This document shows, piece after piece, positions 7,295-13,965 of a stretch of 15,102 nucleotides of DNA. The translations under genes were made by a program, and so were the position numbers. How positions within the stretch are numbered: position 1 is the stretch's first letter; each line of letters opens with the position of its first letter. Source of the stretch: CAZMVU01 sp964569295 (GTDB lineage: Bacteria; Hydrogenedentota; Hydrogenedentia; Hydrogenedentales; JAGMZX01); assembly GCA_964569295.1 (NCBI GenBank), contig CAZMVU010000115.1:1-15102 (forward strand), in the 5' to 3' direction. The notes beneath the pieces were generated by a model that worked only from the letters and a program-made list of their open reading frames with translations, was not told the origin of the DNA and did not search any database.

Positions 7295-7586
7295 TCCTTT
7301 AGCCGTTTGCCATGAGCCGTTTTCCCATACTTCATAGCCCCCGGGTATCGGCGCGGGGAGCGGTTCTGGCCCACCCGCGGTCTCTATGTGTCACGATGTA
7401 TGCACCCTTTGGACTGCGGTGGCAAGCCACCGCTTTTCAAAGTGGCTCCAATAGCATGGGTATCCCTATCGCACGCTTGCATTCGCTATCACGGGGCAGA
7501 TTGGCGAAACACGGGCGCTCCCTTGCGCCATACGGCTAACGAATTACTGTTTTTCAAAGCGGTAGTCGCCAAAGTGTTGTGTCTAT
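7295..7586. other. Gene-free stretch with REP-like repeats
   Basis: No plausible gene is visible. It holds the hairpin at 7407-7442 and, near 7552-7577, a degraded copy of the same motif in inverted orientation (CAAAGCGGTAGTCGCCAAAG). Base composition is lower in GC than the neighbouring genes. Confidence 0.5.
7407..7442. repeat. REP-like palindromic hairpin
   Basis: Outer arms CTTTG (7407-7411) and CAAAG (7438-7442) enclose an inner stem GCGGTGG/CCACCGC (7416-7422, 7427-7433) with a CAAG loop, followed by TTTT. It could serve as a terminator, but the form with nested CTTTG/CAAAG arms looks like the interspersed palindromes found in many intergenic regions of GC-rich genomes. Confidence 0.5.
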
Positions 7587-10079
7587 TCAACCGCGGTTTT
7601 TTTCTAGGCGCAGGATGCACACATGGGCAAAATCGGGGGTAGTAACTACGTCATCCGTGATTTCGACCGGATGCCGTTTGTCAAAATCGGTCCACGCCTC
7701 GGCGCTTGCGAAGGTCTCCCCGAGATTGAGGTGCAGCGTGGCGTGGTGGCGCCGGCCTTCATCGGTGTGTACGAGGAACAGCAGCCAGGCATCGTCTGCC
7801 GGGTTATGGAAAGGCACGGCATGCACCGCCCCGGTATTTTCCGGCAAGGTGACCGGCGGCGCAAAACCCGCTTCATCCGCACCGGCCAGCAATTGCGCAC
7901 GCAGTGCGCGGCGCTTGGCGGACGTGCGGGCGGGGTCGGGCGCTTCCACCAGCATGGCCGGCGTGTTGCCATACACCTGCACACGGTGCACTTTGCCCCA
8001 GTAGGGACGGCCCAGCTTTTCAACGCCCCACACCACGCCGTCCGCGTCCAAGGCGGGCAGGGGCTCCCCGCGCAGGTCTTTCGCCGGCGTGCGGCCCGCG
8101 CCGATGATCCGGCCGCCGTTCGCGGCATAGGCCGCCAGCTTGTCGAAGGCCGTCCGCGGAAGCACTGGGCAGTCGCTTACGAACACGGCTTCGTAATCCG
8201 CGAGGCCGGCCACGCCGCGGCTGATCTCATAGGGGGTGACGATGTCCACGGTCATGCCGGCATCGAGCAGGAGATCATAGAATCCGCCGCTGTCGATCAT
8301 ATCGGCCTTGCGCCCGCCTTCGTCCGCCAGGGTGTACGGCATGATCGGCACGAGGAGCGCCGCACGCACGGCCGGCTCGTAGCCCTCGACCGCCTCGATG
8401 GCGCGGCGCGTATCGCGAATGAGGCGGTGGCGGTCCACGTCCGCCAGCCGCTCGAAGTACGAGTAATCCGGTACGCCCCGCCAGCAATACCAGAACACGC
8501 CGTCGAGCCCGTGCTGCACGGCGGCCATCGTGCCCCTGTAGATGTTCTGGAAACCGGAGTAGTGGCCGTAGGGAAAGTCGATAAGGTCCGTTGCCCAGAC
8601 GGGTTTGCCGTGCTTACGCGCCGTATCGATGATGTGCGTGGCCCACGTGAAGTCGTCACCGGCGATGGCCATCTGGATACCATTCACGTCGATGGCCGGC
8701 GAATTCGCGAGGCTGATGTCGAGCCGCTGGGTCATCATACCGAGGTCCCACTGGGCTTTCTGCCCGAACACGCAGCCCACATAGCTCGCCACGGGGCGCG
8801 TGGGGTCATGCCGCTTGATGCGCTCGGCGCAGGTGTTCAGCCAATCGGCCATGGCCTCGTAGGAAAAGACAATCCAGTCTTCGAGGGCTACGTTGAACTG
8901 CTTGAACCGCGGCGCTTTGCCCTCGCCCTCCAGATGCATCACGAGGTCGCCGTCTTCGACGCGGATTTTCCCCGCTGCATCGCCTTGCGTCGAGAGTTTC
9001 CAGTCCTCCGGGGCGGAACCGGTCAACACGGCGCCGGTATCCGCTGCGGTCATCTGCGGGTTGCGGTAGGTGACTTTTCCCGGTGCGTTGAGCTTGCACA
9101 GCATCTTTGCCGTGGCCGCGCCTGCCGGTGCGCGCACGCGCTCTTCGAGACGGCCCGAACCTTCCGGCGCTTCATCCGCCGTGGCGGCGGCGCCGGCCAT
9201 GTGCGTGCCGGCATCATTGTGGAACAGCACATCGAGCGAGGCATAATCCCCAGCGGCGCCCTCGCCCTGAAACGCGGCGGAAACCTCGTAGTAGTTGCCG
9301 GGCGTCACGGGGATGTGCCCGCTCGCATACGAAGCGTCGAGCATGTAGTCAGGCGTCCAGGCCGGCTCCGCCGCATACCACGCTCCCACCGGGCCGAAGC
9401 GCGGCGCATCGACCGCGTCCCACGCTGCAAAGTCCGCACCCCACGCGGTGTTCAGCGCATCCAGGTCTTCATACTGCGCCTGCAGCCAGCCGCGGAATGC
9501 GGCCATGGCATGAGGACTGAAATCGAGCGTGGCGGGATAAAACCACTCGGCGCCGTTGAAGTACCCCTTCACCGCCCGCGCGCCGTCGTGCTCCTTGAAC
9601 CAGGGGACCATCTGGTCCACATAGCGGAAGACGGACTCGCGGAACGTGGGCGAGTGCAGGGAAGAGAACGTGCGTTCCTCGTCCGCCGCGCCCAGCATGC
9701 TCTCACCGAGCGCGCTGGTCATGGCGTGGCGCCAGGGATTGTTGGTGTGGTGTACCGCCGTATCGATGATGGGGAAACCATCGCGGCCGGCTTGCTCGAG
9801 AATCGGGAGCCATTCCTCCGCGTGCGTCATGTCCGGCTGGATATCCTCGACGCGTGGACTGGCTTCGTCGAGCCCAACCATACGCCAATGAATGAGGTCG
9901 CAAAGCTCGGCGGTCACGGGGGCCTCGGCCAGTTCCTCGTAGCTGCCGAGATGGAAATGCGTCACGAAGCCCACCGGGCGCAGTGCGGCCGCCCGCTCGG
10001 GGCTGTCTTCTGCCTGTTCCGCACCGGCCATGCACGCGGAAATGGTCAAACACAGTGCGATTACGATACTTCGAGGCAT
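7587..10079 (-). CDS. Exported GH42-like (beta-galactosidase-type) glycoside hydrolase family protein
   Basis: The product is 830 aa. The start is secured by AAGGAAA about 8 nt before the ATG and by a signal sequence; ISAC at 13-16 is a possible lipobox (lipid-anchored C16), while AGA before residue 21 is an ordinary cleavage site. The barrel part shows GYFNGAEWFYP (E178 as likely acid/base) followed by a GH42-like helix, FRGWLQAQYEDLDALNTAWG. About 245-375 is a beta-sandwich-like insert resembling a carbohydrate-binding module. The barrel resumes around 380-590 (HDPTRPVASYVG, KPVWATDLIDFPYG, GVFWYCWRG). About 590-690 looks like the glutamine-amidotransferase-like trimerisation domain of GH42 enzymes, then a C-terminal beta domain. 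Substrate unknown. At the expected nucleophile position I see Asp (ATDLID) rather than Glu, so activity is not assured. Confidence 0.75.
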   Translation of the reverse strand: MPRSIVIALCLTISACMAGAEQAEDSPERAAALRPVGFVTHFHLGSYEELAEAPVTAELCDLIHWRMVGLDEASPRVEDIQPDMTHAEEWLPILEQAGRDGFPIIDTAVHHTNNPWRHAMTSALGESMLGAADEERTFSSLHSPTFRESVFRYVDQMVPWFKEHDGARAVKGYFNGAEWFYPATLDFSPHAMAAFRGWLQAQYEDLDALNTAWGADFAAWDAVDAPRFGPVGAWYAAEPAWTPDYMLDASYASGHIPVTPGNYYEVSAAFQGEGAAGDYASLDVLFHNDAGTHMAGAAATADEAPEGSGRLEERVRAPAGAATAKMLCKLNAPGKVTYRNPQMTAADTGAVLTGSAPEDWKLSTQGDAAGKIRVEDGDLVMHLEGEGKAPRFKQFNVALEDWIVFSYEAMADWLNTCAERIKRHDPTRPVASYVGCVFGQKAQWDLGMMTQRLDISLANSPAIDVNGIQMAIAGDDFTWATHIIDTARKHGKPVWATDLIDFPYGHYSGFQNIYRGTMAAVQHGLDGVFWYCWRGVPDYSYFERLADVDRHRLIRDTRRAIEAVEGYEPAVRAALLVPIMPYTLADEGGRKADMIDSGGFYDLLLDAGMTVDIVTPYEISRGVAGLADYEAVFVSDCPVLPRTAFDKLAAYAANGGRIIGAGRTPAKDLRGEPLPALDADGVVWGVEKLGRPYWGKVHRVQVYGNTPAMLVEAPDPARTSAKRRALRAQLLAGADEAGFAPPVTLPENTGAVHAVPFHNPADDAWLLFLVHTDEGRRHHATLHLNLGETFASAEAWTDFDKRHPVEITDDVVTTPDFAHVCILRLEKNRG

Positions 10080-10551
10080 GCGGCTTTTCCTTCATTCGGT
10101 TGTATGGGTGTTGACCACGCATCATACGCAATAGCGCGGCGCAGAAGAAACTGGCAGACCGGTTCGTTTCATCTTCGGCACGCGCGCTTCGTAGTTCCGT
10201 CAGGATTTCCATGCGATGGACCGGCAGGTCAGGAGCGGCCCCGGGGGGGCGGTTTCAATGACCGGCTGGCCCGGGGCAACGAGCCGGAGCGGCAGGTCAC
10301 GGGCACGGCCCCCGGCAGCGGCATGTAGCAAAGCGAGAAAGATACGGATACGGCTTGCGATTTGCACTCCGAGGCGGTAGGATTCTGCGGAGACTTCTTT
10401 CCATGCCTCTGACAACGAGCACAGACGGCGGGGCAGGTGGGGGTATACGGCAAAGTGCGAAGTTCAAAGTGCGAAGGGTGATAATGGGGTTCTTCGCTTC
10501 GCGGCGGATGAAGGGCCTGAAGAAGCGGATGAGTCCAGTGAAGACAAGGGC
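10080..10551. other. Gene-free 472-nt stretch upstream of intI
   Basis: It separates the divergent GH42-like gene and intI. Open frames exist on both strands, but none has a ribosome site, a recognisable protein or codon structure, so I call none. It contains two related GC-rich blocks (around 10218-10240 and 10281-10312, both with CGGCAGGTCA) and the 12-bp direct repeat at 10451-10476. It presumably carries the intI promoter, not clearly visible. Confidence 0.5.
10451..10476. repeat. Tandem 12-bp repeat CAAAGTGCGAAG
   Basis: Two exact copies (10451-10462, 10465-10476) separated by TT, about 75 nt upstream of intI. Similar short repeats can be slippage products; no function is apparent. Confidence 0.5.
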
Positions 10552-11592
10552 ATGAACGTGTTGCAGCCAACGCAAGCACAAATCCTGAGAGAAAACGCCC
10601 CGCGCAAGTCTGCACCGGCCCCTGCGAGCGCCGACAAGCCGAAACTGCTTGACCAGTTGCGCGAGGCTCTGCGTTCGAGCCATTACAGCCGCCGCGCCGA
10701 GCAGACCTATTGCCATTGGGTCAAGCGCTATGTCCATTTTCACAACGTCCGCCATCCCGCCGAGATGGCCGAGCCGGAAATCAACGCCTTCCTGACCCAT
10801 CTGGCTGTCGGAGAGAAAGTCAGTTCTTCGACGCAGAACCAGGCGCTGTCGGCGCTGCTTTTCCTTTACCGCCACGTCCTCGGCCGCGAAGTAGGCGACC
10901 TGGGCGAGATCATCCGCGCCCGCAAGCCCAAACGCCTCCCCGTCGTCATGACCCGTGAGGAAGTCAAGGCCGTCTTGGCGAACCTCACCGGCGACAAATG
11001 GCTCATGGCTTCGCTCATGTACGGCGCGGGGCTGCGGCTGATGGAATGCCTGCGTCTGCGTGTGCAGGACATTGATTTCTCCCGCAACGAAATCCTTGTG
11101 CGTGACGGCAAGGGCGCGAAAGACCGGATTACCATGTTGCCCGAGTCGCTCAAGGCTCCGCTGCAAGAGCATTTGAAGAAAGTCAGGGCGATTCACGAGC
11201 GCGATCTGGCCGACGGCTGGGGCCGCGTGATGCTGCCCGGCGCCCTGGACCGCAAATACCCCAACGCGCCGAACGAATGGCGCTGGCAGTGGGTGTTCCC
11301 CCAAGAGAACCGATGGAAGAACGCCAAGACCGGCGAGCAGGGACGGCATCACGTGGATGAATCGCTGGTTCAGAAAGCGGTCCGGCAGGCTGTGACGGCG
11401 GCGGGATTGACGAAGCGAGCCACTTGCCATACCTTCCGGCATTCCTTCGCCACGCATTTGCTCGAAGGCGGCTACGACATTCGGACCGTTCAGGAGCTGC
11501 TGGGGCACAAAGACGTGAGCACCACGATGATCTATACTCATGTTCTCAACCGAGGTCCGTCGGGCGTCCGCAGCCCCATGGACGGTCTGTGA
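10552..11592 (+). CDS. intI: Integron integrase (tyrosine recombinase)
   Basis: The product is 346 aa, a typical IntI length. The N-terminal SAM-like core-binding domain is at about 25-115 (LREALRSSHYSRRAEQTYCH, FLTHLAV, ALSALLFLYRHVLG). The catalytic domain carries the tyrosine-recombinase residues R162 (GAGLRLMECLRLR), H293 and R296 (HTFRHSFATHL), H319 (LLGHKD) and Y328 (MIYTHV). Between them is the extra segment around PNAPNEWRWQWVFPQ that distinguishes integron integrases from other Xer-like recombinases and contacts the extrahelical bases of folded attC DNA. IntI inserts and excises gene cassettes at attI/attC. Unusually, the gene points toward the cassette, so the integration site lies at its 3' end. 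No strong ribosome site is seen (AAGGG 4 nt before the ATG at best). Confidence 0.95.
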   Translation: MNVLQPTQAQILRENAPRKSAPAPASADKPKLLDQLREALRSSHYSRRAEQTYCHWVKRYVHFHNVRHPAEMAEPEINAFLTHLAVGEKVSSSTQNQALSALLFLYRHVLGREVGDLGEIIRARKPKRLPVVMTREEVKAVLANLTGDKWLMASLMYGAGLRLMECLRLRVQDIDFSRNEILVRDGKGAKDRITMLPESLKAPLQEHLKKVRAIHERDLADGWGRVMLPGALDRKYPNAPNEWRWQWVFPQENRWKNAKTGEQGRHHVDESLVQKAVRQAVTAAGLTKRATCHTFRHSFATHLLEGGYDIRTVQELLGHKDVSTTMIYTHVLNRGPSGVRSPMDGL

Positions 11593-11764
11593 GGGATTTC
11601 TTATGCCGACCCGCATAAGACACCGAGCTAAACGGCCAGACCGTCGGGAAGGCATTGAGAAACAAGAACTTGACGCGCTTTGGGCGGCGTATCCAAAGGC
11701 GTCTTATACGGACAGAAAAGCAAGCCCCCGCGTCTTATGCGGGTCCATCTAATCATTGTTGGGC
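11593..11764 (+). other. Putative attI integration site
   Basis: The 166 nt between the intI stop codon and the first GTTGGGC (11758-11764) fit an attI site. GTTGGGC matches the GTTRRRY core where IntI cuts after the G, and the same heptamer ends the attC at 13720. No matching RYYYAAC partner is visible upstream, so this is attI-like and not attC-like. The stretch carries three copies of a GTCTTAT(A/G)CGG motif (inverted at 11608-11621, direct at 11701-11711 and 11732-11742) that could be accessory integrase binding sites. Confidence 0.6.
11608..11745. repeat. 14-bp perfect inverted repeat within the attI region
   Basis: GACCCGCATAAGAC (11608-11621) is exactly complementary to 11732-11745. 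A third, imperfect copy is at 11701-11713. A small CCCGC/GCGGG hairpin (11727-11731, 11739-11743) overlaps the right copy. It could also help end intI transcription. Confidence 0.6.
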
Positions 11765-11825
11765 ACACAGACAAGGAGTGAATACCGCCAACATCATGCC
11801 CAAGTCTTGCGCAATTTCGGGATTT

Positions 11826-11968
11826 GCCCCCGGACCTTCAAAATTTGCCGTTGATCCTGCGGCAGAGAATGGAGATGTTCCTCTTTACGCTCGCCCACTG
11901 CCTCTTGGCTTGACGAGTGCTGGCCATGTGCTTTTACGCCTGGGCACAAAGAGCGAAGGTCCGGGGGC
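11826..11968 (+). ncRNA. Putative retron msr-msd RNA
   Basis: A perfect 14-bp inverted repeat, GCCCCCGGACCTTC at 11826-11839 and its complement at 11955-11968, forms the a1/a2 stem. Just inside a1 lies a TGCCG/CGGCA hairpin (11846-11850, 11860-11864) and a second weaker stem around 11864-11884, as expected of msr. From 11881 a longer arm begins: CTTT-containing CTCTTT (11881-11886) pairs with AAAGAG (11948-11953), and GCCC (11891-11894) with GGGC (11942-11945), a plausible msd hairpin abutting a2. The length (143 nt) and position (ending 6 nt before the RT start) fit retrons. The branching G cannot be assigned from sequence. Confidence 0.7.
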
Positions 11969-11974
11969 TCTCTT

Positions 11975-13504
11975 ATGACGCGTTTCCCGAGTATTCCCAA
12001 ACCGAGACCAACGCTCTCCCGCGATGTTAAGACCGCATCGTCGCTGTTTCTGAAGAGTCGCAGTCTTGAAGGAGTGGCGGACGCGCTTGAGGTACATCCG
12101 GGCCATCTGAAGCACTGGCTCTACGTTAAGCCCGGGCATGCGGGCTATAGAACCTTCGAAATACCGAAAAAAACTCAGGGCAAGAGAACTATTGCCGTCC
12201 CGCCTGATGCCATCAAGATTCTCCAGAACAAGTTCAAAGGTATTCTCGATCATATCTACCAACCCAAGTCCTGTGTCTTTGGCTTCGTTTCCGGGCGTTC
12301 AATAGTCGATGGTGCCGCGTTGCACAAGAAGCGGGCGAAATGGATACTGAATATCGACATTCAGGACTTCTATCCCTGCATCAACTTCGGTCGTGTCCGA
12401 GGACTCTTCCTCGCGATCGGCGTTGGCGCCAAAGCCGCCTCCATTTGGGCCCATCTAGTCACATCGAATGGCGTTCTGCCCCAGGGCGCCCCGACCTCTC
12501 CTGTAATCTCAAATATGATTGCAAAGCAACTTGACTCAAAGATGCTCCGGTTGGCCAGACGTTACCACCTGCAGTACTCTCGCTTTGCAGATGATCTCAC
12601 GCTATCCACCACCAAGAATACCTTCCCATCCGAGATTGCCTCGTTTGTGGGCACCCCGCTGGACGCCGACAATGTTGAACTGCAGCATGCACTTGTTACC
12701 GCCATCCACTCCGCAGGGTTCAACATAAACCCGAGGAAGACACGCTTGCACTCCAAGGCTGTACGCCAAGAGGTCACGGGGCTTACTGTCAACGAGTTCG
12801 TCAATGTGCGACGGAAATTCCTCCGTCAGATCCGAGCGATGATTCATGCCGCAAAGAAATTCGGATTTGAGCGTGCCGGAATTGAATACATCCAAAAGTT
12901 TGCTGCCGGGCGAATATCCCCCGAGGTCCTAGAAAACGACGATTTCGATGCTGCCGCCTATTTCAAACGGGTCGTCTATGGGAAGTTGGCCTTCGTGCGG
13001 ATGGTTCGGGGCGCGACCGACAAGTGTTACGTGAATCTCTGTCTCGGTATGGCGGCCATTGATACTGAACCACCAAGACAAATCATGGAGATCAAGAAGA
13101 TGCATGAAGAATTCGACGTATTCATTTGTCATGCGAGTGATGAGCCTACCCCCCTTCATGATTCGCTTACCTCAAAGGACATCTGCGCGTTTATCGACGA
13201 TAAGTACATTAAGTGGGGAGACTCGTTCGTGGAGAAGATTAACCATGCGCTTTCGAGGGCTAGGTTGGTTGTAGTTGTTCTTTCAGAGAACTCGGTTGAC
13301 AAGGCTTGGCCAAGAAGAGAGCTAAATGCATCCTTGGCACGGGAAGTCGATGGGAGCACCAAGGTACTGCCTCTGGTTGTAGGGTCGGACGCAAAGACTG
13401 GAGAGTTGCTTGGCAAGCTCCCGCTTCTAAAGGACAAACTCTACAAACAGTGGGACGGAGGTGCGGATGCCGTTGCGGATGAGATTCAGGCACTTCTCGC
13501 GTAA
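11975..13504 (+). CDS. Retron-type reverse transcriptase fused to a TIR domain
   Basis: The product is 509 aa. Residues about 15-345 are a retron-style RT: opening FEIPKKTQGKRTI (61-73), the NAxxH-equivalent as GAALH (113-117), NIDIQDFYPCI (126-136, D128 catalytic), QGAPTSP (170-176), FADD (204-207, catalytic aspartates) and VTG (267-269), a retron-specific motif. Residues about 378-505 are a TIR domain: FDVFICHASDE (380-390), IKWGDSFVEKINHAL, LVVVVLSENS (431-440), and WPRREL with the likely NADase glutamate E449. In known retron defence the RT makes msDNA that restrains an effector; TIR effectors typically destroy NAD+ on phage infection. The ATG has no ribosome site and overlaps the a2 flank, so translation may be coupled to the RNA or to an overlapping frame. 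An attC-like site follows. Confidence 0.9.
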   Translation: MTRFPSIPKPRPTLSRDVKTASSLFLKSRSLEGVADALEVHPGHLKHWLYVKPGHAGYRTFEIPKKTQGKRTIAVPPDAIKILQNKFKGILDHIYQPKSCVFGFVSGRSIVDGAALHKKRAKWILNIDIQDFYPCINFGRVRGLFLAIGVGAKAASIWAHLVTSNGVLPQGAPTSPVISNMIAKQLDSKMLRLARRYHLQYSRFADDLTLSTTKNTFPSEIASFVGTPLDADNVELQHALVTAIHSAGFNINPRKTRLHSKAVRQEVTGLTVNEFVNVRRKFLRQIRAMIHAAKKFGFERAGIEYIQKFAAGRISPEVLENDDFDAAAYFKRVVYGKLAFVRMVRGATDKCYVNLCLGMAAIDTEPPRQIMEIKKMHEEFDVFICHASDEPTPLHDSLTSKDICAFIDDKYIKWGDSFVEKINHALSRARLVVVVLSENSVDKAWPRRELNASLAREVDGSTKVLPLVVGSDAKTGELLGKLPLLKDKLYKQWDGGADAVADEIQALLA

Positions 13505-13642
13505 CTGTAAGTCGATTGATCCGGAGGCATTTGCAGCACGCGGCCGCAGGCTTTCTGCTCCAGTAGATGGTCAAAGCCACACTATGGTGGGGTTCGGCCG
13601 ACAATGGTCGGGGCCTACAGCGCATTCAGAACACAACCGATG

Positions 13643-13720
13643 GTCGAACAAGAGCGTGGACAGATACGTTTCACACCGCGCGGACGCGGTGTAAAACGAT
13701 CGTCGCGCTCACCGTTGGGC
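13643..13720 (+). other. attC recombination site (cassette end)
   Basis: The 78 nt fold end to end. Outer boxes GTCGAAC (13643-13649) and GTTGGGC (13714-13720) pair at six of seven positions; spacers AA and ACC; inner boxes GAGCG (13652-13656) and CGCTC (13706-13710). The stem then continues as GAC/GTC, GAT/ATC, CG/CG, TTT/AAA and ACACCGCG/CGCGGTGT to a CGGA loop. Single unpaired G58, A62 and A66 (of 136xx) all lie on the left arm, as expected of extrahelical bases. The length is in the usual attC range. Confidence 0.72.
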
Positions 13721-13897
13721 CGCCACCGCGCCGATATTCTTGATGGCATCCGCCATCTGCCGCCCCGTTGTCTTGAAGGACGCCACCGTCTGGGACAACG
13801 CGCCGGAGAAGGCCGTCGCCCACGCCATATCGTCCATGTCCGCCATGAGGGGTTTGAAGATGCCGTAGGCGGTCGCGAAGGCGCCGACCAGCAGCCG
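13709..13897 (-). pseudogene. C-terminal remnant of a minus-strand gene
   Basis: On the minus strand an open frame of about 62 codons reads LLVGAFATAYGIFKPLMADM, then DDMAWATAFSGALSQTVASF and KTTGRQMADAIKNIGAVAAQ before a TGA at 13709-13711. It has good codon structure and an amphipathic helical pattern but no start: its upstream end runs into the GATTTAC repeat at 13897. It looks like the end of a broken gene, perhaps a phage-tail or membrane-scaffold type protein, but I do not recognise it. The stop overlaps the attC. Confidence 0.45.
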
Positions 13898-13931
13898 ATT
13901 TACGATTTCAGATTGACGATTGACGATTGGG
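13897..13931. repeat. Heptamer repeats (GATTTAC/GATTGAC), left copy
   Basis: Five consecutive heptamers: GATTTAC, GATTTCA, GATTGAC, GATTGAC, GATTGGG. The same unit is expanded at 14953-15015, and its complement occurs at 14308-14331. Confidence 0.8.
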
Positions 13932-13965
13932 GGACGCAGCCGGTAATCTCACGGTATGAACGCGG
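13911..13965. repeat. 55-bp direct repeat, copy 1
   Basis: Identical at 54 of 55 positions to 14995-15049 (difference at 13959). It spans two GATTGAC units, GATTGGGGGACGCAGCC and the start codon plus first codons of the four-helix gene. Confidence 0.85.

Larger units (their letters stand above)
11759..13714 (+). mobile_element. Integron gene cassette carrying a retron-TIR system
   Basis: The 1,956-bp unit starts at the TT of the first GTTGGGC and ends at the G of the second, as integrated cassettes do. It contains, in order, a 67-nt lead, the putative msr-msd RNA (11826-11968), the RT-TIR gene (11975-13504) and an attC-like folded site (13643-13720). Coding orientation matches ordinary cassettes (gene toward attC). 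GC content is visibly lower than in intI and the left-hand genes, which fits a transferred unit. Confidence 0.7.

Noticed and set aside
7623..10328. A 901-codon plus-strand open frame opposite the GH42-like gene, and similar long antisense frames at 112-1488, 1700-3574 and 10297-11655
   Set aside because: They are mirror frames of GC-rich genes. Their translations are rich in Arg, His, Val and Gly without domains, and the opposite strand has recognisable proteins with signal peptides or motifs.
10200..10415. A 71-codon minus-strand frame upstream of intI
   Set aside because: No ribosome site, no recognised family, and composition typical of GC-rich noise; not supported as a gene.
10409..10424. 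A LexA-type SOS box (CTG, 10 nt, CAG) upstream of intI
   Set aside because: The inner ten bases are not AT-rich or palindromic, it lies about 130 nt before the start codon, and a CTG-N10-CAG match is expected by chance. The LexA site of this lineage is unknown.
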